Below are positions 40,166 to 47,410 of a DNA stretch of 64,000 nucleotides, piece by piece. The stretch spans positions 106,014 to 170,013 of the forward strand of contig JAPLDJ010000024.1 of the NCBI GenBank assembly GCA_026391805.1, read 5' to 3'. Each line of letters starts with the position of its first letter. Positions within the stretch are counted from its first letter, which is position 1. The notes under the pieces were generated by a model. It saw only the letters and a list, made by a program, of their open reading frames with translations. It had not been told where the DNA came from and did no database searches. A program made the translations under genes and the position numbers. This DNA comes from Bacteroidota bacterium. Its GTDB lineage: Bacteria; Bacteroidota; Bacteroidia; Bacteroidales; FEN-979.

Positions 40166-41620
40166 ATGAAGATAGTCATCCTGGGTGCCGGGATTTCCGG
40201 ACATACTGCCGCCGCTTTTCTCAAGAGAAAGCTTGGCCGTCACCACGAAGTGACAGTAATTTCACCAAGCCAGTATTACCAATGGATCCCCTCAAATATC
40301 TGGGTTGGAGTCGGGAAAATGTCAGTGGATCAGGTCAGGTTTAAACTGTCAAAAGTTTATGACCGCTGGGGGATCATATTCAAACAGGCAAAAGCGATGA
40401 CAATACATCCTGAAGGCGATCAGGAAATCAAGACTGGATTTGTCACAATCGAATATACCTCAGATGGGGATTCAGGGAAACAGGAACGCGTTCCGTACGA
40501 TTTCCTTGTAAATGCGACAGGGCCAAAGCTCAACTTCGCAGCAACACCAGGATTAGGGCCTGATAAAAATTCTCTTTCTGTTTGCTCTTGTGATCATGCC
40601 ATTCATACGTGGGAGGAATTGCAGAAATCGATCGCCCTGATGAAAGCGGGTAAAAAGCAACGCTTCCTGATCGGGACCGGTCACCCCAAAGCTACCTGCC
40701 AGGGGGCTGCTTTTGAATATGCATTAAATCTAGCCTTTGAATTCAAACAAAGGAAATTGGATCACCTTGCTGATATTACCTGGATATCGAATGAATATGA
40801 AGTCGGTGATTTTGGAATGGGCGGGGCTTTTATAAAAAGGGGAGGATACATCACTTCAACAAAAGTGTTTACGGAATCAGTTTTGGCGGAACACAATATT
40901 CGTTGGATCAAAAGAGCCGGCATCACAAATGTTGAACCCGGAATCGCACAATATGAATTACTGGATGGGACAAGCAGCTTTGTAGAATTTGATTTTGCCA
41001 TGCTCATTCCTGCGTTTGCCGGACAGGGGTTAAAAGCGTTCAGCATAACGGAGGAGGACATCACTTCCAGGCTTTTTGCACCCAGCGGCTTCATGCTTGT
41101 TGATGCCGATTATACGCCAAAACCATTTGAAGAGTGGAGTATCAGGGACTGGCCGGAAAAATATCAGAATCCCGCATTCCCAAATATTTATGCTACCGGT
41201 ATCGCATTTGCACCGCCGCATTCCATTTCAAAACCCATGAAAAGCCCGAACGGGACAGAGATATTTCCGTCACCACCCCGTACAGGCATGCCATCCGGGG
41301 TAATTGGAAAAGTCGTTGCACAAAATATTTCGGAGATCATTCAAAAAGGAGGATCCGGTCACAAGCACCTTGCAAATATGGGCAAAATGGGTGCAGCCTG
41401 CATTGTTTCCGCCGGATACAGCATGACTAAAGGACTTGGAGCCACCATGACCGTATCACCCATCGTTCCTGATTGGGAAAAATATCCCGAATGGGGGCGT
41501 GATATCAACGCCACCGTCGGTGAAATCGGGGTGGCCGGTCACTGGATCAAATTGTTCCTGCATTATATGTTTCTGCACAAGGCGAAAGGTTATCCGTTCT
41601 GGTGGCTGTTGCCTGAATAA
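40166..41620 (+). CDS. SQR-like FAD-dependent sulfide:quinone oxidoreductase family protein
   Basis: A 484-residue flavoprotein of the SQR/flavocytochrome-c sulfide dehydrogenase group. FAD loop MKIVILGAGISGHTAAAFL, then candidate redox cysteines C140 and C142 (SVCSCDHAIHTW) and C178 (GHPKATCQGAAFEY), and a C-terminal MGAACIVSAGYSM region. SQR passes sulfide electrons to quinone and makes polysulfide. The protein is longer than the approximately 380-430-residue common SQRs and has a C-terminal amphipathic end (WIKLFLHYMFLHKAKGYPFWWLLPE, partly quoted), fit for membrane association. A 53-residue companion gene follows 30 bp later. Confidence 0.85.
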   Translation: MKIVILGAGISGHTAAAFLKRKLGRHHEVTVISPSQYYQWIPSNIWVGVGKMSVDQVRFKLSKVYDRWGIIFKQAKAMTIHPEGDQEIKTGFVTIEYTSDGDSGKQERVPYDFLVNATGPKLNFAATPGLGPDKNSLSVCSCDHAIHTWEELQKSIALMKAGKKQRFLIGTGHPKATCQGAAFEYALNLAFEFKQRKLDHLADITWISNEYEVGDFGMGGAFIKRGGYITSTKVFTESVLAEHNIRWIKRAGITNVEPGIAQYELLDGTSSFVEFDFAMLIPAFAGQGLKAFSITEEDITSRLFAPSGFMLVDADYTPKPFEEWSIRDWPEKYQNPAFPNIYATGIAFAPPHSISKPMKSPNGTEIFPSPPRTGMPSGVIGKVVAQNISEIIQKGGSGHKHLANMGKMGAACIVSAGYSMTKGLGATMTVSPIVPDWEKYPEWGRDINATVGEIGVAGHWIKLFLHYMFLHKAKGYPFWWLLPE

Positions 41621-41650
41621 CCTGAGCCTCTAACTTGAAAATTATCGCGT

Positions 41651-41812
41651 ATGGCCGAAAAGAAAATTTCCAAAGCATACAGGGATGAGTTTTATCCCCC
41701 GATCCCCACAAAGATGACAAAATACTGGAGGACCAACTTAATTTATCAGTTCTTCAAATTCGTGAAACTGAATTTCAAGATCATGCGAATGGTCGTTAAA
41801 GGGCATTCTTAA
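41651..41812 (+). CDS. Small basic protein next to the SQR-like gene
   Basis: A 53-residue reading frame from ATG 41651 to TAA 41812. Basic and aromatic: MAEKKISKAYRDEFYPPIPTK...NLIYQFFKFVKLNFKIMRMV. The C-terminal half is an amphipathic helix with large hydrophobic residues, suited to lie on the membrane. It is 30 bp downstream of the SQR-like gene on the same strand, so a small companion subunit or membrane anchor is plausible. No known family is recognised. Confidence 0.65.
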   Translation: MAEKKISKAYRDEFYPPIPTKMTKYWRTNLIYQFFKFVKLNFKIMRMVVKGHS

Positions 41813-41819
41813 TCCGGAC

Positions 41820-42188
41820 TCAATTCGATCCATGATCGTGACAACCCTTCTCGTGTGCGGTGCAGGTTTGCTCATTGTCTATAATGGTTCCCTTTAGGAA
41901 TTCGGCCACAACCTGGTCTGCCTGTCCATAACATCCCCTCACCACATCAATACCGAATTCATTCAGGTGGTTGATCGCGCCACCGCCAATATTTCCGGCA
42001 AGCATTATGGTTACTCCCTGTTCAGCCAGGATCTGTGCTATTCCCGAATGGCAGCCGCATCCGTCGGACGTAACGGGCGTTACAGATTCAATATTTTTAT
42101 CAGGTGAAACCGTATAAATTGTGAAGTTTTCTGAATGTCCAAAATGCTCGTTTACCGAACCATTATGAACGGGTAAGGCGATTTTCAT
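41820..42188 (-). CDS. NifX-family protein (canonical HFGH form)
   Basis: A 122-residue NifB/NifX-family protein: MKIALPVHNGSVNEHFGHSENFTIYTV with the canonical HFG, then DGCGCHSGIAQILAEQGV, AGNIGGGAINHLNEFGIDVV and a Cys/His-rich tail (CTAHEKGCHDHG). Structure representatives bind iron-sulfur or Mo/Cu clusters. It overlaps the upstream DUF134 gene in ATGA fashion, a standard pairing of the two families in anaerobes. No nitrogenase is nearby. Confidence 0.9.
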   Translation of the reverse strand: MKIALPVHNGSVNEHFGHSENFTIYTVSPDKNIESVTPVTSDGCGCHSGIAQILAEQGVTIMLAGNIGGGAINHLNEFGIDVVRGCYGQADQVVAEFLKGTIIDNEQTCTAHEKGCHDHGSN

Positions 42189-42775
42189 ATTTTTCCTTTT
42201 TTTTTAAGATATAACTGATGATGATAACTGTTTTCTCTGATCATTTTCTTTCCGCATTGGGGACAAACACTTTCCCGGCATGGTATTCCTGGTTGGTGTG
42301 GTATTTTTGAATTGCAGTGCAGGCAAATACAAAAGCCGGGCCCCCCTTCAGGTTGATGGTGATGCATTTTAGCCGGTTTGTTTGACAGTGGTCTTAGTTT
42401 TTCTGATTTACAGTAATTGCAGGAAAATATCTCCTGTTCGCTGATCAGGAGTTTATGGCATGCTTCACAACGGTACCAGAACTCGTCGGTATGATAATCG
42501 CCTCCTTCGATAAAAATGGCTTTACCCTTTACGAAAGCCTCAGCAATGGTCCTGCGGGCTTTTTCGTAGATCCGCGTCAGGGTGGGGCGCGAAACAGCCA
42601 TTTCCCGTGCTGCCTCCAATTGAGTCATGCCCATATAATCCAGCAGCCGCACGGCTTCATACTCTTCGAAAAAGAGTATAACCGGCTCAAGATCGGAGAT
42701 CGGAACACCAAATGGTTTGAAGCCCTCCATCACGGGAGGCTGCGATATACTGCGTTTTCGCTTAGGTCGTGGCAT
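42185..42775 (-). CDS. DUF134-family DNA-binding protein with C-terminal zinc-ribbon
   Basis: A 196-residue protein. An N-terminal DUF134 domain (MPRPKRKRSI...EEYEAVRLLDYMGMTQLEAAREMAVSRPTLTRIYEKARRTIAEA; partly quoted) has a sigma-70-region-4-like helix-turn-helix. The C-terminal part has several CxxC pairs (RCEACHKLL, CNYCKSE, CICLHCNSK, CPQCGKKM), likely zinc or metal sites. Probably a metal- or redox-responsive regulator of the coupled NifX gene. Confidence 0.88.
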   Translation of the reverse strand: MPRPKRKRSISQPPVMEGFKPFGVPISDLEPVILFFEEYEAVRLLDYMGMTQLEAAREMAVSRPTLTRIYEKARRTIAEAFVKGKAIFIEGGDYHTDEFWYRCEACHKLLISEQEIFSCNYCKSEKLRPLSNKPAKMHHHQPEGGPGFCICLHCNSKIPHQPGIPCRESVCPQCGKKMIRENSYHHQLYLKKKGKI

Positions 42776-43166
42776 TATGTTTTAATAGAACAGGGATTAA
42801 TTCTTCATTGCATGAAGCAAAAACAAAATCTGCTTCCATCATTTTTTCACGGCGTTGGGAGTACATGTCTTCAGAAAAAACTTCAACTTTAATCAATAAT
42901 TTCACATTCCCGGCTTTCACAATTTTTCCCGCAATTTCAAGAATTGTATCAGGCAGGATCGGTTTTAAAAAACGGATATTCCCGATCTTTACAGTGATCA
43001 TCCGCTGACGGGTATACCGGGTTGCTGTAATAAAGGCAACTTCGTCCAGCCACTGCATGGCTTCTCCCCCAAAGAAGGTCCCGTTTGAATTCAGATGTTT
43101 TGGGAAAACAACCTTGAATTGCTGTGTTTGAGGGAAGCTTTCGGAATTTTCAACTTGCTTTGTCAA
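42762..43166 (-). CDS. Hotdog-fold acyl-CoA thioesterase
   Basis: An acyl-CoA thioesterase of the YciA/BFIT hotdog type: VVFPKHLNSNGTFFGGEAMQWLDEVAFITATRYTRQRM with the usual GGxxMxWLDE helix. The frame is open to ATG 43229, but that would overlap the upstream NifX-like gene by 67 bp; a TTG at 43164-43166 overlapping its TGA stop gives normal coupling and is chosen here (134 residues). The hydrolysed acyl chain is unknown. Coupled with the NifX-like gene and 14-bp overlap with the DUF134 gene. Confidence 0.82.
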   Translation of the reverse strand: MTKQVENSESFPQTQQFKVVFPKHLNSNGTFFGGEAMQWLDEVAFITATRYTRQRMITVKIGNIRFLKPILPDTILEIAGKIVKAGNVKLLIKVEVFSEDMYSQRREKMMEADFVFASCNEELIPVLLKHNATT

Positions 43167-43501
43167 AGCGCCGAGATTATATGTTTTCTTTTTATAATAT
43201 GGATTATTTCCCCGACTGTTTTGCTGCAATCAGTCAGTAAGGTCATCTTGATATCATGATTTGTCATTTCCAGCTGGACTTTTTGTCCAAAGTTAGCCGA
43301 GACAATATGTTTAACGTCCTTCTCAATCAAACACTTCAGGATGGCCTCGCCGGCACACTCCTTCTTATCCTTGTCACAATTTTCTAAAATTTCAATGGCA
43401 TCTGTTTCATCATCATAAATATGAAAGAAACAACACCTTCCGAAATGACATGAAACAGGAGAGTTTAGCTCTTTATCATGACCTGAGATTGCTGTTTTCA
43501 T
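43163..43501 (-). CDS. NifX-like protein (Cys-rich variant)
   Basis: A 112-residue protein with start MKTAISGHDKELNSPVSCHFGRCCFFHIYD: the NifX HFG motif appears as CHFGRCC, with three adjacent cysteines; further Cys are in NCDKDKKECAGEAILKCL. This is the fourth NifX-like protein in the window. It starts a reverse-strand operon of NifX-like, thioesterase, DUF134, NifX. The frame is open for seven codons more to 43522. Confidence 0.8.
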   Translation of the reverse strand: MKTAISGHDKELNSPVSCHFGRCCFFHIYDDETDAIEILENCDKDKKECAGEAILKCLIEKDVKHIVSANFGQKVQLEMTNHDIKMTLLTDCSKTVGEIIHIIKRKHIISAL

Positions 43502-43511
43502 AATTTTCTTA

Positions 43512-43545
43512 CAAAAGTACAAAAAATTTTATCATTATGAACAAA
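43512..43545 (-). promoter_or_regulatory. Promoter of the reverse NifX/thioesterase/DUF134 operon
   Basis: On the reverse strand TACTTTTG (43512-43519) is preceded, 22 bp upstream, by TTTG (43542-43545), fitting the Bacteroidota promoter. The start codon at 43501 is only 11 bp beyond, so the leader is very short. Confidence 0.6.
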
Positions 43546-43602
43546 AGTTCATTATTATTGCATACAATTTTAATAAATTCACCCCAGAAAGATTCCCGGA
43601 TT

Positions 43603-45936
43603 ATGAGAATCAGATTATTTCTGATCATTTTTCTTTCAAGCTTGGTTTGCAGCTCAATTATTTATGGGCAGAATGTGCTATCGGGTCATGTTACCGACAA
43701 GGAGACAGGACAGACTCTTCCGGGGGCTACCCTGTATTTGCCTGACCTGAAAACCGGAACATCGACCGATAAGGATGGCTTTTATGTATTGCACAATCTG
43801 CCTGGATCATCACTGGCAATCCAGGTAAGCTACATGGGCTATAAGGCTGAAGTTGTAACGGTTGATTTGATAAAGGTACACTCACGTGATTTTCAACTTA
43901 GCCCTTCTGCCATTGAAGCAAAGGAGGTAGTGGTAACGGGGAATGCCCTGTCATCCGACAATGACCGCAGCAGTTTCTCCATCACTCCCATCAATAAAGA
44001 AAAACTGCTTACCCTGCCATCCACCAACCTTATCAATTCCATCTCAACAATACCGGGAGTTTCTGAAATCACAACAGGCGGAGAGATCTCAAAACCGGTG
44101 ATCAGGGGATTGGGGTACAACAGCATTGTTACTCTAAACGAAGGAGTGCGTCAGGAAGGGAACCAGTGGGGGGATGAACACGGGATCGAGATCGATCAGT
44201 TCTCGGCCGATCGCATTGAGGTACTGAAAGGACCGGCCAGCTTGTTTTACGGATCAGATGCAATGGGAGGAGTCATCAATATCCTTGAGCAGACTCCTGC
44301 GAATCCCGGGTCTGTAAATGGCGAATGGATTTCCCAATTTTCAACAAATGACCGGCTTTTCAGTAATTCAGCAATGGTCGAAGGGAACCAGAACGGCTGG
44401 ATATGGAGGGTAAGGGGAACATATAAAACAGCAGCTTCATACCTTACGCCGACCGAATGGGTCTATAATTCAGGCTTTGATGAAAAGAATTTCTCGCTGA
44501 TGGCAGGCGTGGTAAAAAAATGGGGCTACTCACATCTTCATTTCAGTTCGTTCAACAGTAAGATCGGGATGATTGACGGAACACGTGATTCCGCCACAAA
44601 TCAGTTCATTGATTACAAGGGAAATATTGTCACAGAAGAAAGTGCCAGGAGCCGTTCGGTTGAAGTTCCTTACCAGCTTGTGAGCCACAATAAGATCTCA
44701 TCCATTACAAACCTGCTTTTTAAAGATAACCAGGTCAGGTTCAGCGTTGGCTACCAGGGTAACAACAGGAAGGAATTCGGGGAATCGCCGGATGCTCCCG
44801 GCTTGTATTTCCACCTGGATTCATGGACCTACGACCTGCGGTATACACATCTGCTGGGCAAATCCGTAGAACTTGTCGGAGGTCTTTCCGGAATGACACA
44901 GTTCAACCGTAATCATGGAACGGAGTACCTGATCCCGGATTATGACCTGCAGGACTGGGGAGCGTTTGTATATACAAAAAAAACCTGGGAGAGGTTCACA
45001 TTCAATTTAGGATTGCGCTATGACTACAGGCATGTAAAAGTCTATTCACTGTACCTGGATTCTCTTGGGTATCCGGCACCTTCTGGCGATACCCTATTCC
45101 GAGCTTTCAGCACAAATTTCTCCGCCTTAACCGGATCCACCGGGATGACCTTCAGGCTGAACAAAGCCATTAATTTTAAATTCAACATCGGGAGAGGATT
45201 TCGTGCCCCGAATATTTCCGAACTCAGCGCCAACGGCCTTCATGAGGGCACCTTCAGATATGAGATCGGGAACCCGGACCTGGTGCCGGAAACAAGTCTT
45301 CAGATCGACGGTGAGATCTCCTGGGATAATAAGTACCTGAGCATGGCATTTAACGGGTTTTACAACATCATCGACAATTTTATTTATTACAGGAATATCG
45401 ATGGAGAGAAAAAGGAGGTCAACGGTGTATGGTATCCCGTTTACCGTTATACACAGGGGAATTCACTTCTGAAAGGTTTCGAATTTGAACTGGACATTCA
45501 TCCGGTGGAACCGCTGCATTTCGACAACAGCCTTGATTATGTGTGGGGTGAGAATCTTGCGACGGGAATTCCTTTGCCTTACATCCCTGCACTTCACCTG
45601 ACCGACCAGGTGAAGTGGACCTTTAAAATAGGGAAGACCAGCGCAATAAAAAATCCATATTTACAGCTTGAGCTGGAAACTCATTTTAACCAGAACAGGA
45701 TCGATGTTTTTGAAACTGTTACACCAGGATATGTTCTTCTGAACTTCAATGCGGGGACCAACCTTAAAGTTCAAAAGCAGATATGGACCTTCTATATCAG
45801 CGGTACTAACCTGCTGGATACCAAATATTATGATCATCTGAGCCGGTTAAAGGAGGTCGGAATTTACAATATGGGGAGAAGGATCACTTTCGGGCTGGTA
45901 ATTCCATTCGGAATTTATAGAAATGAAAGGGATTAA
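43603..45936 (+). CDS. TonB-dependent outer-membrane receptor
   Basis: The start is at ATG 43603 (MRIRLFLIIFLSSLVCSSIIYGQ signal peptide; the open frame extends 22 codons more). The 777-residue protein has a carboxypeptidase-D-like regulatory domain (SGHVTDKETGQTLPGATLYLP) at residues 25-105, plug domain (residues about 115-230, TNLINSISTIPGVSEI...RIEVLKGPASLFYGSDAMGGVINI) and a 22-stranded barrel ending in VIPFGIYRNERD. The layout resembles FepA/BtuB-type siderophore or metal-complex receptors without the SusC signature. The substrate cannot be named; a metal chelate fits the local theme. Confidence 0.9.
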   Translation: MRIRLFLIIFLSSLVCSSIIYGQNVLSGHVTDKETGQTLPGATLYLPDLKTGTSTDKDGFYVLHNLPGSSLAIQVSYMGYKAEVVTVDLIKVHSRDFQLSPSAIEAKEVVVTGNALSSDNDRSSFSITPINKEKLLTLPSTNLINSISTIPGVSEITTGGEISKPVIRGLGYNSIVTLNEGVRQEGNQWGDEHGIEIDQFSADRIEVLKGPASLFYGSDAMGGVINILEQTPANPGSVNGEWISQFSTNDRLFSNSAMVEGNQNGWIWRVRGTYKTAASYLTPTEWVYNSGFDEKNFSLMAGVVKKWGYSHLHFSSFNSKIGMIDGTRDSATNQFIDYKGNIVTEESARSRSVEVPYQLVSHNKISSITNLLFKDNQVRFSVGYQGNNRKEFGESPDAPGLYFHLDSWTYDLRYTHLLGKSVELVGGLSGMTQFNRNHGTEYLIPDYDLQDWGAFVYTKKTWERFTFNLGLRYDYRHVKVYSLYLDSLGYPAPSGDTLFRAFSTNFSALTGSTGMTFRLNKAINFKFNIGRGFRAPNISELSANGLHEGTFRYEIGNPDLVPETSLQIDGEISWDNKYLSMAFNGFYNIIDNFIYYRNIDGEKKEVNGVWYPVYRYTQGNSLLKGFEFELDIHPVEPLHFDNSLDYVWGENLATGIPLPYIPALHLTDQVKWTFKIGKTSAIKNPYLQLELETHFNQNRIDVFETVTPGYVLLNFNAGTNLKVQKQIWTFYISGTNLLDTKYYDHLSRLKEVGIYNMGRRITFGLVIPFGIYRNERD

Positions 45937-45986
45937 AAATCACATAATGTATTATGCTGATAAATAAGACACAAAGGCCACTCGCA

Positions 45987-46373
45987 TCAATCAACAGCGC
46001 CAACCTGCTTTGAGAAAATCATTCTCAAGGCAACAAGGATTAATAAAATTCCGAATACTTTCTTCATCAGGTTTTCAGGAAAGTTCAATGCAATCTTTGA
46101 TCCGAAGTATCCGCCAATCATAAATGCAGCAGCAATGATGACGGCATACCAGATGTTCACCTCTCCTGCCTTGTAATAATTGTATGCTGCAAACAGGCCA
46201 ATAGGTGGGAGCATGATTGCAACACTGGTCCCCTGGGCTGTATGCTGATCAACGCCGAGAAAATAAACCAGGGCAGGGATCATGATGATGGCGCCGCCGA
46301 TGCCGAACATCCCACCGAAGATCCCGGCCATCAGGCCGATCATGATCAGGATTATGATTGTTGTCAGATTCAT
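45987..46373 (-). CDS. Half-size TauE/SafE (TSUP) family transporter
   Basis: A 128-residue membrane protein with four helices corresponding to one half of the TSUP/TauE repeat: IGLMAGIFGGMFGIGGAIIMIPALVYFLGVDQHTAQGTSVAIML. Full-length relatives are about 250 residues with two such halves, so this must dimerise. TSUP proteins export organosulfonates, sulfite or thiosulfate (established for some). It is divergent from the ArsM-like gene, with a reverse -7 box TAGCTTTG at 46427-46434. Confidence 0.88.
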   Translation of the reverse strand: MNLTTIIILIMIGLMAGIFGGMFGIGGAIIMIPALVYFLGVDQHTAQGTSVAIMLPPIGLFAAYNYYKAGEVNIWYAVIIAAAFMIGGYFGSKIALNFPENLMKKVFGILLILVALRMIFSKQVGAVD

Positions 46374-46426
46374 ATCTATATTTTTTTAATGGATTAACGC
46401 CAGACGAAATCCTTACCATATGTAGG

Positions 46427-46505
46427 CAAAGCTAAATATTTTAACCAATGGTGAAAATAAATAGTGATACTTAAGCGATTTATTCGAAAATATTTTTTAC
46501 TTTTG
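46427..46505. promoter_or_regulatory. Divergent promoters with 23-bp operator copy 2 (46462-46484)
   Basis: The element at 46462-46484 is identical over all 23 bases to copy 1 (TAGTGATA-CTTAAG-CGATTTATT). Forward -7 box TACTTTTG (46498-46505) begins 13 bp after it, the same distance as at copy 1. Reverse -7 box TAGCTTTG (46427-46434) serves the TauE-like gene. The operator lies over the forward -33 region. Confidence 0.78.
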
Positions 46506-46562
46506 CACCCTCATTCAAAAGAGTATCATGCCTTGAATGGTAATTAAAATAATCACACTATT

Positions 46563-47207
46563 ATGATAATAAAAGAAATAAACAGCAGATACAGTGAACT
46601 GGCCGAATCGGATTGCTGTCTTTCCTGCGGCGGCGCCATTAATTATGCTGAACCGGGAACCGGTGAGGTATGCGTTGACCTGGGAAGCGGTCGCGGAACG
46701 GATGTATTGCGCATGGCTGAAACGGTTGGTGAAACCGGGTTTGTTTACGGCATTGATATTTCAGACGGAATGCTTGAAAAAGCCAGACGGAATGCGGAAA
46801 AATTTGGCATAACCAATGTCAGTTTTGTACAAAGTGAACTTGAAAAGCTCGCCCTTCCTGATAAAGTGGCGGACCTTGTAATCTCCAATTGCACGCTGAA
46901 CCATGCTTCCGACAAACAGGCGGTATGGAACGAGATCCATCGGATACTGAAAAAAGGCGGAAGGTTTGTGATCAGTGATATTTATGCCACCACCGCCATT
47001 GCCGACGAATACAGAAATGATCCTGTGGCTGTAGCAGAATGCTGGGCCGGTTCAGTTACCCGTGCTGAATATATGCAACACCTGGAAAGGGCCGGTTTCG
47101 CCACCGTTGAAATTATCGAAGAATCTGCTCCTTATGCCAAGGGGAATGCCGAAGTTGCCAGTTTTACGATCGCCGGAAAGAAGGATTCCTGTGGGTGCGG
47201 CAATTGA
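46563..47207 (+). CDS. ArsM-like SAM-dependent methyltransferase
   Basis: A 214-residue class I methyltransferase: VCVDLGSGRGTDVLRMAE (SAM loop), FVYGIDISDGMLEKAR and SNCTLNHASDK, with cysteines at SDCCLSCGG (N-terminus), NCTLN, ECWAGS and a C-terminal SCGCGN. The NC and C-x-G-S positions correspond to those of arsenite methyltransferase ArsM (in which three to four Cys bind As(III)). Shorter than ArsM, so the acceptor may be arsenic, a thiol or the Cys peptide encoded next (inference). First gene of the operon controlled by operator copy 2; the peptide gene starts 82 bp downstream. Confidence 0.85.
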   Translation: MIIKEINSRYSELAESDCCLSCGGAINYAEPGTGEVCVDLGSGRGTDVLRMAETVGETGFVYGIDISDGMLEKARRNAEKFGITNVSFVQSELEKLALPDKVADLVISNCTLNHASDKQAVWNEIHRILKKGGRFVISDIYATTAIADEYRNDPVAVAECWAGSVTRAEYMQHLERAGFATVEIIEESAPYAKGNAEVASFTIAGKKDSCGCGN

Positions 47208-47289
47208 ATTCATTCCTGGAATGCTGAAAGCCTTAATAATCACAAAATACCTGTATAAATAGAATTTCCTAACCATTAAACATCGATTT

Positions 47290-47397
47290 ATGAAAAGCTT
47301 AGTGAAGAAACAAATTGAAGTTGAAAGTGTAAATGCAAAAAAAGTCGCGCAATGCTGTGCCAAGACTTCGAAAACAATCGTAGGATGCCACGATTAA
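47290..47397 (+). CDS. 35-residue Cys-rich peptide, candidate RiPP precursor
   Basis: ATG 47290 to TAA 47397. The N-terminal part is leader-like (MKSLVKKQIEVESVNAKKVA) and the end is a Cys-containing core-like stretch (QCCAKTSKTIVGCHD), with three cysteines. It sits 13 bp upstream of a radical SAM/SPASM enzyme that starts with a PqqD-like segment, the arrangement of ribosomally made, radical-SAM-modified peptides. It could otherwise be a small metal-binding peptide (metallothionein-like). The family is not recognised. The ORF is in frame with no RNA-like structure seen. Confidence 0.6.
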   Translation: MKSLVKKQIEVESVNAKKVAQCCAKTSKTIVGCHD

Positions 47398-47410
47398 TTG
47401 CTTTGTTGCA

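Noticed and set aside
25113..43501. Nitrogenase cofactor locus suggested by four NifX-like genes and NifS-like enzymes
   Set aside because: No nifHDKENB is present and the neighbours are sulfur-transfer and Hdr/Qmo genes; the NifX family is widespread in non-fixers.
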